Of a stretch of 19,370 bases of DNA, positions 1 through 5,715 are shown in pieces (the stretch's first letter is position 1; each line of letters starts with the position of its first letter). This DNA comes from JAWLGW01 sp964569055 (GTDB taxonomy: Bacteria > Planctomycetota > J058), in the NCBI GenBank assembly GCA_964569055.1, contig CAZMSZ010000117.1:1-19370 (forward strand). Direction: 5' to 3'. The notes under the pieces are model-generated. The model was not told where the DNA came from. It saw only the letters and a program-made list of their open reading frames with translations, and did not search any database. The translations under genes and the position numbers were made by a program.

Positions 1-1007
1 GGCTCGCTCGGCACGGTGCGGCGGAAGCCGTAGCGGGCGCCGTTGCGGTTGAGCCAGCGGAGGACGCCGCGGCCTTCGGTGTTGAGGTCGAGGGCGGCGC
101 CGTCCTGGTGGTTGGAGTAGCCGGGCTTGGCGGCGAGGTTGCCGCGGCCGGCGCGCCAGAGCTGGTAGAGGCGGCGCTGGTGGCTGTAGGAGCGGAAGCC
201 GCTGACGATCCGGATCGAGACGCCGTCGCGGAGGGCGTGGGCGCGCATGCGGAGGAAGGCGCGGGCGGTGTCGACCGCGATCAGCTCGTCGTCGATCTCG
301 ACCACCTGGATCGGGCCGAGGTTGCGGCCGCGGTCCCAGGCGTCGAAGCCCGAGCGGGCGCTCGGGAGGGTCGAGATCGGGTCCTCGATCGCGTCGAGCG
401 TGGCGGGGTCGACCTCGCCGGTGGCGGCGAGACCGAGGGAGCGCTGCCACGCGCTCACCGCGCCCTTGGTGATGTTGCCGAAGTCGCCGTCCACTCCCAC
501 GCCGAGCAGCGCCTGCAGCTCGCGCACGGCGGGGCCGCGGTCGCCCTTGGCGAGCTTGCGGCCGTCGGCGCGGACCGCGCGCGGGAGGGGGCGGTAGGTC
601 GCGCGCACGTCGAGGCGCTCGTGGGCCCGGGCGGCCCAGGTCGGGTTGTCGGGGAACGAGGGGTCGTTGCTGAGGTCCACGGCCGCCCGCAGCTTGGCGG
701 TCACCTCGGCGTCGAGCCGCGCCGCCTTGGTCCGGTCGAGCTCACGGTCGTACTGGGCCTCGAGCGCGCGGGCGAGCTGATACAGCGCCGCGGCGCTGGT
801 GCTCTCGCTGAGGTCGACCGCCTCGCGCAGGGCGGCGATCGCCTCCGCCTCGCGGTCGGCCGCGAGGTGGGCGCGCGCCTCGGAGATCGCGCGGGCCGTC
901 CCTTCGCGCCCTTCGAGCCGGCCGACGATCCCGACCGGTTGCGCCCACGCAGCGGGGGCGGCGGCGACGAGGAGGGCGAACACCAAAGAGCCGAGGCCGG
1001 GACGCAT
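1..1007 (-). CDS. Secreted D-alanyl-D-alanine carboxypeptidase-like M15 (VanY) peptidase with peptidoglycan-binding domain, 3'-truncated by window edge
   Basis: The 335 visible codons start at ATG 1007, preceded by an AGGAG about nine bases upstream. An N-terminal signal peptide (hydrophobic stretch roughly residues 7-21, ending AWA-Q) predicts export. Residues about 30-130 are Ala/Arg/Leu-rich helices that could be TPR-like. Residues about 155-206 (KGDRGPAVRELQALLGVGVDGDFG...) match a PG_binding_1 domain. Residues about 255-335 match peptidase M15: SGFRSYSHQRRLY followed by SNHQDGAALDLN, giving zinc ligands His300 and Asp307 of the SxHxxGxAxD motif. The reading frame runs off the window just after GFRRTVPSE, where the family normally has the WHW segment carrying the third zinc ligand. 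The family trims stem peptides of periplasmic peptidoglycan. Substrate (DD- versus LD- or endopeptidase) cannot be told from the sequence. It reads in the same direction as the Mla operon but about 145 bases separate them. Confidence 0.88.
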   Translation of the reverse strand, partial: MRPGLGSLVFALLVAAAPAAWAQPVGIVGRLEGREGTARAISEARAHLAADREAEAIAALREAVDLSESTSAAALYQLARALEAQYDRELDRTKAARLDAEVTAKLRAAVDLSNDPSFPDNPTWAARAHERLDVRATYRPLPRAVRADGRKLAKGDRGPAVRELQALLGVGVDGDFGNITKGAVSAWQRSLGLAATGEVDPATLDAIEDPISTLPSARSGFDAWDRGRNLGPIQVVEIDDELIAVDTARAFLRMRAHALRDGVSIRIVSGFRSYSHQRRLYQLWRAGRGNLAAKPGYSNHQDGAALDLNTEGRGVLRWLNRNGARYGFRRTVPSE

Positions 1008-1151
1008 GGGCGTTTCTCCTGCTGGAACGAACGCTTGCGCAGCCTGCGTGCCTACCGGGTCGCGTCGGCCTAACTGATTTGTTTCTCGTGCGTAACGAGC
1101 CCGGCAGGCGAGACCTCCCATATGCGTCCCGTCTAACCTTCGGGATTCGTT

Positions 1152-1826
1152 TCAGGCTCCGTCTCGCCCCTCGGCTGCGGCCAGGACCCGCTCCACGTCC
1201 TGTGCGACGCGCTCGCTCACCTCCCGCAGGGCCTCGCTCACGGCCAGCGCCACCCCGAGCGGGTTGCGCTGCCGGGCCACTCGGGCGCGGGCGTAGGTCT
1301 GCCGCCAGCGCTCGCGCCCCTCGCGGTCGCGCAAGACCAGCGTCAGCTCGACCACACCCAGCCAGCGCTCGTCGCGGTCGACCTCGCCGAACCGGCTGAG
1401 GTGCCCCTCGACCACCCAGTCGGGCGCCTCGACCAGCGCGGGCTCGGTCGCCACCACCTCGCACACCCCCGCGTCGCGCAGCGCCTCCGCCACCGCGGCG
1501 CGCGCGGCGCTCGCCGGCGGGCGCACCCAGCGGTGGTCGCGATACGCGCCCGCCTCGACGTCGCCCCGGCGCCAGGCCAGCTCGAGCTGCGCCAGCGGCG
1601 CGTCGGCCGTGAACGGCTCGACCTGCAGCGCGCCCGCCCGCCGCGGCTCGGCGCGCTCGCCGCGGCGCAGCGCGGGCGTTGCGTCGTAGGCCCGCTCGGG
1701 CGCGGGCGGCTCGTCCTCGCCGAACGAGAAGCAGCCCGTCGGCGCGAGCAGCAAGGCGGCGGACAACGTCCGCGCCAGCGCGCGCAGCAGGCGGGCGGAT
1801 CGAGGCGACGGATCGCGTCGGCGCAT
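1152..1826 (-). CDS. PqiC-like ABC-transport auxiliary lipoprotein of the Mla/MCE operon
   Basis: Last gene of the lipid-transport operon. With ATG 1826 the product has 224 residues. An alternative GTG at 1850 overlaps the mlaD stop codon (GTGA) and adds eight residues. Both have good ribosome sites (AGGAGG before the GTG, GAGGAGG before the ATG), and I prefer the ATG because it gives a more normal signal peptide. A basic N-terminus and hydrophobic run end at Cys32 (LLAPTGC), a non-canonical lipobox with Pro at -3. The mature part fits the ABC-type transport auxiliary lipoprotein family (PqiC/LptE-like alpha-beta fold): a middle segment ending in DWVVEGHLSRFGEVDRDERWLGVVELTLVLRD is followed by a C-terminal helix (ALREVSERVAQDVERVLA). 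Members sit at the outer membrane as partners of MCE proteins. Family assignment rests mainly on context plus this pattern. Confidence 0.75.
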   Translation of the reverse strand: MRRRDPSPRSARLLRALARTLSAALLLAPTGCFSFGEDEPPAPERAYDATPALRRGERAEPRRAGALQVEPFTADAPLAQLELAWRRGDVEAGAYRDHRWVRPPASAARAAVAEALRDAGVCEVVATEPALVEAPDWVVEGHLSRFGEVDRDERWLGVVELTLVLRDREGRERWRQTYARARVARQRNPLGVALAVSEALREVSERVAQDVERVLAAAEGRDGA

Positions 1827-1846
1827 CAGGTCCTCCTCGGTCGAGC

Positions 1847-2749
1847 TCACGGCGCCTCCTTGGCCGGGGGCAAGGGGTCGGGGAACTCGCGCGGGCGCGG
1901 GGCGCCGCCGCCGCCGCCGCGGATCAGGCGCGAGGGGTCCTGCCGCACGCTGCGCGCGGCCGCTTGCAGGTCGCGCGACATGGCGCGCACGTTCTCGAGC
2001 GTGGGCGGCAGGTGCGTGCGCCCGGCCGACGCGGTCACCTCGAGCGACTCGGCTGCGCGCGCCAGCGAGCCCTCGAGCCGCTGCACGCCCTCGGCCGCCT
2101 CGCGCACCGCGATCACCGTGGCCTCCAGCTCGCCGGGCAGCCGACGGGTCGCGGGGTCGGCCAGGAGGGCCCGCACGTCCTCCAGCGCGCCGGCCGCCTC
2201 GCGCGTGGCGCGGCGTGCCTCGAGCGCCACGTCGCGCCCCGCCTGCAGCGCCTCGTCCAGCGCCTGCTGGTTGCGCTCCAGCAGCGCCGAGATCTGGCCG
2301 AGCACGTGCTCCGCCCGCGCCAGCGCCTCGGTGAGCGAGGGGCTCGCCTCGCCGCGCACGACCTCGCCGGGGTCGAGCTCGTCGGCCGCGGCGGTCCCGC
2401 CGTGGAGCTCGAGCTGCAGCGTGCCGGTGATCCCCTTGGGCTGGAGCCGCGCGCCCACGTCTTCCTTGAGCTCCACGTCGGGGTCGAGCTCGACGTCGAC
2501 CGCCACGCTCCCGATCGCCTCGCCGCCGAGCGGGCGGATCGCCTGCACGGTCCCGATCGGCAGGCCGGCGTAGGTGACCGGGCTCTTCTCGGCGAGGCCG
2601 TTCACCGAGCCGGGGAAGACCACCACGTACGGCGTTCCGCCGGTGAGCGTCTCGATCCCCGCCGACAGCACCAGCAGCGCCGCGAGCAGCGCGGCCGCCA
2701 CGAGCACGAGCAGCCCCGCCCGTCGTCGATCTCCGGCCGTCGCCCTCAC
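1847..2749 (-). CDS. mlaD: MCE-domain lipid-transport protein MlaD
   Basis: 300 residues from GTG 2749. Its AGGAGG ribosome site is made partly from the mlaF stop codon, ten bases upstream, which suggests translational coupling. A single transmembrane helix at residues 11-31 anchors it in the inner membrane with the rest in the periplasm. Residues about 39-117 are an MCE domain (YVVVFPGSVNGLAEKSPVTY, then AGLPIGTV and GITGTLQLEL). Residues about 138-275 are a long Ala/Glu/Leu-rich helical region, likely coiled coil, as in MlaD and PqiB relatives. The tail is a Gly5 tract and a Pro-rich end. MCE proteins form hexameric rings that carry phospholipid between inner-membrane ABC transporter and periplasm. 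It lies between the ATPase and the lipoprotein gene, overlapping the latter if that gene starts at GTG 1850. Confidence 0.9.
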   Translation of the reverse strand: MRATAGDRRRAGLLVLVAAALLAALLVLSAGIETLTGGTPYVVVFPGSVNGLAEKSPVTYAGLPIGTVQAIRPLGGEAIGSVAVDVELDPDVELKEDVGARLQPKGITGTLQLELHGGTAAADELDPGEVVRGEASPSLTEALARAEHVLGQISALLERNQQALDEALQAGRDVALEARRATREAAGALEDVRALLADPATRRLPGELEATVIAVREAAEGVQRLEGSLARAAESLEVTASAGRTHLPPTLENVRAMSRDLQAAARSVRQDPSRLIRGGGGGAPRPREFPDPLPPAKEAP

Positions 2750-2759
2750 CGCGTCCTCC

Positions 2760-3703
2760 TCAGGCGGCCCGCTGGCCGCGCGCCAGGAACCGCTGCACCT
2801 CGGCGCGGTCCGAGCAGCACACCTCGCCCCACGTCCCGAGCTCGAGCGCGCGCCCCCGCTGGCTCAGGAGCAGCACCCGGTCGGCCACCGCGCGCGCGCT
2901 GTCGAGGTCGTGCGTCACCGCCACGATCGTGACCCCCAGGGCGTCGCGCAGCTCGAGCACCAGCCGGTCGAGCCCGGCCGCCGTGACCGGGTCGAGCCCC
3001 GAGGTCGGCTCGTCGAACAACAGGAGCTGCGGGTCGAGCGCCAGCGCCCGCGCGATGCTCGCCCGCTTGCGCATGCCGCCCGACAGCTCCGNNNNNNNNN
3101 NNNNNNNNNNNNNNNNNNNNNNNNNNNNNNNNNNNNNNNNNNNNNNNNNNNNNNNNNNNNNNNNNNNNNNNNNNNNNNNNNNNNNNNNNNNAGCGCCAGC
3201 GCCCGCGCGATGCTCGCCCGCTTGCGCATGCCGCCCGACAGCTCCGCGGGCAGCTTGTCGCTCGCCTCGAGCAGGCCCACCTGCGCCAGCTTCATGCGCA
3301 CCGCCTCGTCGATCACCTCGGCGGGCAGGTCGAACGCGGCCCGGATCGGCAGCGCGATGTTGTCGTGCAGCGAGAGCGAGCTGAGCAGCGCCCCGCCCTG
3401 GAACACCAGGCCGAGGTCCCGCCGCAGCGCCTGCAGGTCCGCGCGCGGCAGGTCGCGCAGCGAGCGGCCCAGCACCACCACCTCGCCCGTCTGCGGCGCG
3501 AGCAGCCCCGCCAGGGCGCGCAGCAGGGTGGTCTTCCCGCAGCCCGAGGGACCCATGATCAAGAACACCTCGCCCCGGGTCACGGTGAGCTCGATCCCCT
3601 GCACGATCGGGGGCCCGCCGTAGCCGATCGCCACCTCGCGCACCTCGACCGCCGGCTCGGCCGAGGTCGGGGACGGCGGGCCGTTCGTCTCCGGGCCGGC
3701 CAC
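2760..3703 (-). CDS. mlaF: Phospholipid ABC transporter ATP-binding protein MlaF (interrupted by an assembly gap)
   Basis: Starts at GTG 3703, directly after the mlaE stop (TGA then GTG), with an AAGGAG site inside the end of mlaE. The coding sequence is interrupted by 100 N at 3092-3191 with 55 identical bases on each side. Removing the N and one copy restores one frame of 262 codons plus stop, near the size of E. coli MlaF. In the restored protein the motifs are Walker A GPSGCGKTT (51-59), Q-loop Gln102, ABC signature LSGGMRKR (155-162), Walker B LLLFDEP (175-181) and the H-loop His213. It should hydrolyse ATP on the cytoplasmic face to drive the MlaE permease. It is not a pseudogene in my reading; the break is a scaffolding artefact. 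Confidence 0.92.
3037..3091. repeat. Left copy of a 55-bp duplication flanking gap 1
   Basis: This 55-base segment, within the mlaF region that encodes the signature motif and following helix, recurs unchanged at 3192-3246. The length equals a common de Bruijn k-mer size, so it is read as an unmerged contig overlap and not as a biological repeat. Confidence 0.95.
3092..3191. other. Assembly gap (100 N) inside mlaF
   Basis: Exactly 100 unknown bases. The 55 bases before it (3037-3091) are identical to the 55 after it (3192-3246), so the two contigs almost certainly overlap and no sequence is missing. See the repeat entries. Confidence 0.97.
3192..3246. repeat. Right copy of the 55-bp duplication flanking gap 1
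   Basis: Identical to 3037-3091. Collapsing the two copies with the N run restores the mlaF frame. Confidence 0.95.
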
Positions 3704-4807
3704 TCAGAGGATCTCCTTGGTGAGCGCGGTGAACGCCGCGTCGAACACCACCACCGCGATGATCGCCTGCACCACCGCCTGCGTGGCCGAGCGGCCCACC
3801 TCGTCGGTCCCGCCGCGCAGCGTGAGCCCGTACAGGCAGCCCACCGCGGCGATCAGGTTCCCGAAGAAGAACGCCTTCACCAGGCCCGAGAGCAGGTCGC
3901 GCGTCTCCAGCGCCGCGCCGGTGTCGAGCAGGTACTCGCTCCAGGGGAGCCCGTAGAACCACACCCCCGTGACCATGCCGCCCACGACCCCGGCCGAGAC
4001 GCCGATCACCGCCAGGGCCGGCACCGCGAGCGCCAGCGCGCCGAACCGCGGCAGGAGCAAGAACCGCCGCGGCGGCAGGTTCATCATGGTCAGGGCGTCG
4101 AGCTCCTCGGTCACGTTCATGGTGCCGATCTCGGCCGCGAAGCCGGCGCCCGAGCGGCCCGCCACCAGGAGCGCGGTCATGAGCGGGCCGATCTCGCGGG
4201 TCATGGAGATCGCCACGAACTGCGGCATGTAGCTGATCACGCCGTAGTCGGCCAGCGCGTAGGCCATCTGGATCGCGAGGATCGCGCCCAGCATGAAGTT
4301 GATGAGGATCACCAGCGGGGCCGCGTCCCAGCCGGCCTCGCTGGCGTGACGCACGTACTGCTCGCGCACCACCGACCCGCCTCGCAGCGCGTACGGGAGC
4401 GCGTGGCGGTAGCCGAGCGCGAGCGTCGCGAACAGCGCCACCAGGAAGTCGAACAGGCGCAGCGCCGCCGCGCCGACCCGCTCGATCCTGGGCAGCCGGG
4501 CGCCTGCCCCGTCGGCGTCGAACCCGAGCACCGCGTCGAGCTGCATGACCTCCGCCAGGCGCAGCGCGTGGGGCGGGGCGTGCGTCACCTGCGCCGGGCG
4601 GCCGCGCTGGCGGAGCCGGCGCAGCACGCTCGCCAGCGCCGCCATGCCGAACGTGTCGACCCGCCGCACGCCCCCGAGGTCGACCTCGAGCTCCCCGCCC
4701 GCGGGGTCGTCGGCCGCGGCGCGCAGGCGCGCGAGCGCCTCGTCCACCTCGTCGAGGGTCAGGTCCCCGACGATCGCGACGGACGCCGTGGGGGCGAGGG
4801 CGGGCAT
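3704..4807 (-). CDS. mlaE: MlaE-family phospholipid ABC transporter permease with N-terminal STAS domain
   Basis: First gene of the lipid-transport operon, 367 residues from ATG 4807. The frame is also open to a GTG at 4927, but those 40 extra residues are low-complexity Pro/Ala/Gly-rich and no clear ribosome site precedes either start. Residues about 8-100 form a STAS domain (VDLGGVRRVDTFGMAAL), equivalent to the separate MlaB protein of enterobacteria. Residues about 115-367 are the permease, with several hydrophobic helices and the conserved MlaE core REIGPLMTALLVAGRSG (204-220) followed by AGFAAEIGTMNVTEELDAL (221-239). The protein acts in the inner membrane with MlaF. The STAS fusion explains why no mlaB gene is seen. 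The stop codon abuts the mlaF start. Confidence 0.92.
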   Translation of the reverse strand: MPALAPTASVAIVGDLTLDEVDEALARLRAAADDPAGGELEVDLGGVRRVDTFGMAALASVLRRLRQRGRPAQVTHAPPHALRLAEVMQLDAVLGFDADGAGARLPRIERVGAAALRLFDFLVALFATLALGYRHALPYALRGGSVVREQYVRHASEAGWDAAPLVILINFMLGAILAIQMAYALADYGVISYMPQFVAISMTREIGPLMTALLVAGRSGAGFAAEIGTMNVTEELDALTMMNLPPRRFLLLPRFGALALAVPALAVIGVSAGVVGGMVTGVWFYGLPWSEYLLDTGAALETRDLLSGLVKAFFFGNLIAAVGCLYGLTLRGGTDEVGRSATQAVVQAIIAVVVFDAAFTALTKEIL

Positions 4808-4990
4808 GGGCGAGCCGCTCGCATCGTCGGTGCCGCCCAGGGCGCGGCCTGCGCCCGCCGCCGCACGCCCTGAGGTCGCAGGGGGCGAGACCGGCCGGTG
4901 GGTCGGGCCGGACGTCGCGGCGGGCACGGCCGGGGCGCGCGCGCCTCGGGACCGTCCCCGCCGAGGCCGCGCGCGAGCGCCCGGCGCGCC

Positions 4991-5039
4991 CCGCTCGACG
5001 CCTCCTCAGGCGCGGCCCGCCCGTCGAGCGGGAGGAGGC
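4991..5039. repeat. Overlapping inverted repeats upstream of the mla operon
   Basis: CCGCTCGACG (4991-5000) is perfectly complementary to CGTCGAGCGG (5022-5031), and GCCTCCTC (5000-5007) is complementary to GAGGAGGC (5032-5039). The arms are interleaved (A-B-A'-B'), so the two stems compete or, with difficulty, could form a pseudoknot. If transcribed leftward they would lie in the mla leader mRNA. A regulatory role is an inference. Confidence 0.45.
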
Positions 5040-5128
5040 CGCCCAGGACCGAGTCCCCTCCCGCCGCGCTCGACGGCGACGTCGCCCGCGAGGTGCGCGG
5101 CGCGCGCATGAAGTTCCTGTCATACCCC

Positions 5129-5183
5129 TCACTTTCAGCGAGGCTGCCACCTGCTTCGGTGACTTCCTCTCCCTTACGATCTC
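5129..5183. repeat. Left copy of a 55-bp duplication flanking gap 2
   Basis: Identical to 5284-5338. Same 55-base length and same 100-N spacer as the gap in mlaF, so it is probably an assembly overlap. Confidence 0.93.
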
Positions 5184-5283
5184 NNNNNNNNNNNNNNNNN
5201 NNNNNNNNNNNNNNNNNNNNNNNNNNNNNNNNNNNNNNNNNNNNNNNNNNNNNNNNNNNNNNNNNNNNNNNNNNNNNNNNNNN
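5184..5283. other. Assembly gap (100 N) at the 5' end of the toxin gene
   Basis: Exactly 100 unknown bases between identical 55-base flanks. Unlike the first gap, collapsing it does not yield a complete toxin gene, so the join may be wrong or the gene may be truncated. Confidence 0.95.
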
Positions 5284-5338
5284 TCACTTTCAGCGAGGCT
5301 GCCACCTGCTTCGGTGACTTCCTCTCCCTTACGATCTC
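5284..5338. repeat. Right copy of the 55-bp duplication flanking gap 2
   Basis: Identical to 5129-5183; it encodes the first visible residues of the BrnT-like toxin (TFSEAATCFGDF...). Confidence 0.93.
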
Positions 5339-5504
5339 TGATGCCGAGCACTCGACGGACGAGGAGCGATTCGTCATGCTGGGAATGAGTCGGCGAGGTC
5401 GACTTCTGGTGGTGATCCACACGGTTCGCGGCAACGCGATCAGGATCCTGAGCGCGCGCGAGGCGACCGCTCGCGAGCGGAGGGCCTATGAAGAAGGAGA
5501 CTGA
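5284..5504 (+). CDS. brnT: BrnT-family (DUF497) ribonuclease toxin, 5' end missing at assembly gap
   Basis: The 73 visible C-terminal codons read TFSEAATCFGDFLSLTI, then EERFVMLGMSRRGRLLVV and IRILSAREATARERRAYEEGD. These match the conserved BrnT/DUF497 blocks: F.EA..vF.D, eeRf..iG, RgRlLvV, RIiSAR.At..Er..Ye. BrnT toxins are RelE-fold mRNA-degrading RNases neutralised by a co-encoded antitoxin. The first about 20 residues (normally .F.WD..K...N..KHGV) are absent: they are not encoded left of the gap in this frame, where the residues read RAHEVPVIPL. So the gene is truncated or the scaffold join is wrong. The stop overlaps the antitoxin gene by 17 bases. Many codons end in A or T (act, gct, ggt, ctt, tct, gat), unlike all neighbours, which suggests horizontal acquisition. 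This frame was found by reading the sequence; it lacks a start codon. Confidence 0.82.
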
Positions 5505-5688
5505 CGAGCCGCGCGAGGAGTACGAGTTCCGCGGCGGCGTTCGTGGGAAGTATGCAGCGAGCTTCGCGTCGGGTTCGAACGTCGTCGTGCTCGAGCCCGA
5601 CGTCGCCGCGGCCTTCCCAGACTCGGCTTCGGTGAACGCTGCGCTCCGGAAGCTGATCGAGGCCGAGCGGCGGAAGGATGCGCGATAG
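5488..5688 (+). CDS. Small antitoxin partner of BrnT-like toxin
   Basis: 66 residues from ATG 5488, which lies inside the 3' end of the toxin gene. The upstream GAGCGGAGGG inside the toxin reading frame can serve as ribosome site. The sequence (EEYEFRGGVRGKYAASFASG, then NVVVLEPDVAAAFPDSASVNAALRKLIE) matches the short antitoxins with a YdFs..vRGKY start and a vvLePDva..FPds.sVN.aLR.li C-terminal ribbon-helix-helix-like segment that often follow DUF497 toxins. Such antitoxins bind the toxin through one end and the operon operator through the DNA-binding end, giving autoregulation. It is distinct from classical BrnA in sequence. It converges on the large gene ending at 5716, 27 bases away. Confidence 0.85.
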   Translation: MKKETDEPREEYEFRGGVRGKYAASFASGSNVVVLEPDVAAAFPDSASVNAALRKLIEAERRKDAR

Positions 5689-5715
5689 CCTCGCGTCAGC
5701 CTGGCCCGCGCTCGC

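Larger units (their letters stand above)
4808..5183. other. Leader between mlaE and the toxin-antitoxin locus; no gene recognised
   Basis: About 375 bases with no convincing gene. Positions 4808-4927 could be an N-terminal extension of mlaE. Beyond a stop codon in that frame at 5006-5008, neither strand shows a recognisable protein. It should hold the mla operon promoter, but I cannot point to clear -35/-10 boxes. It contains two sets of inverted repeats (4991-5039). The last about 75 bases before the gap become less GC-rich, matching the acquired-looking toxin-antitoxin locus. Confidence 0.5.

Noticed and set aside
1085..1099. CTCGT-GCGTA-ACGAG hairpin as a terminator of the mla operon
   Set aside because: Only a 5-bp stem and no T-run after it in the leftward transcript.
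1908..1921. CCG trinucleotide run as a functional repeat
   Set aside because: It simply encodes the short glycine tract near the MlaD C-terminus.
1679..2932. Long open frames on the plus strand opposite the Mla genes (also 3365-4873)
   Set aside because: Arg/Ala/His-rich translations without domains; they are antisense shadows caused by high GC, and the minus-strand frames carry clear Mla motifs.
4808..4927. N-terminal extension of MlaE to GTG 4927
   Set aside because: Residues are Pro/Ala/Gly-rich, lie outside the STAS domain, and no ribosome site precedes the GTG; kept only as an alternative.
4991..5039. True H-type pseudoknot formed by both stems together
   Set aside because: Connecting loops 1 and 3 would have zero length across 10-bp and 8-bp stems, which is sterically unlikely; competing stems are more reasonable.
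3037..5338. The 55-bp direct repeats as transposition or recombination duplications
   Set aside because: Both pairs are exactly 55 bases and each surrounds exactly 100 N, which indicates assembly overlap.
2760..5420. Apparent 886-residue minus-strand protein spanning both gaps
   Set aside because: Open only because the N runs have no stop codons; its real part is the C-terminal end of MlaF.
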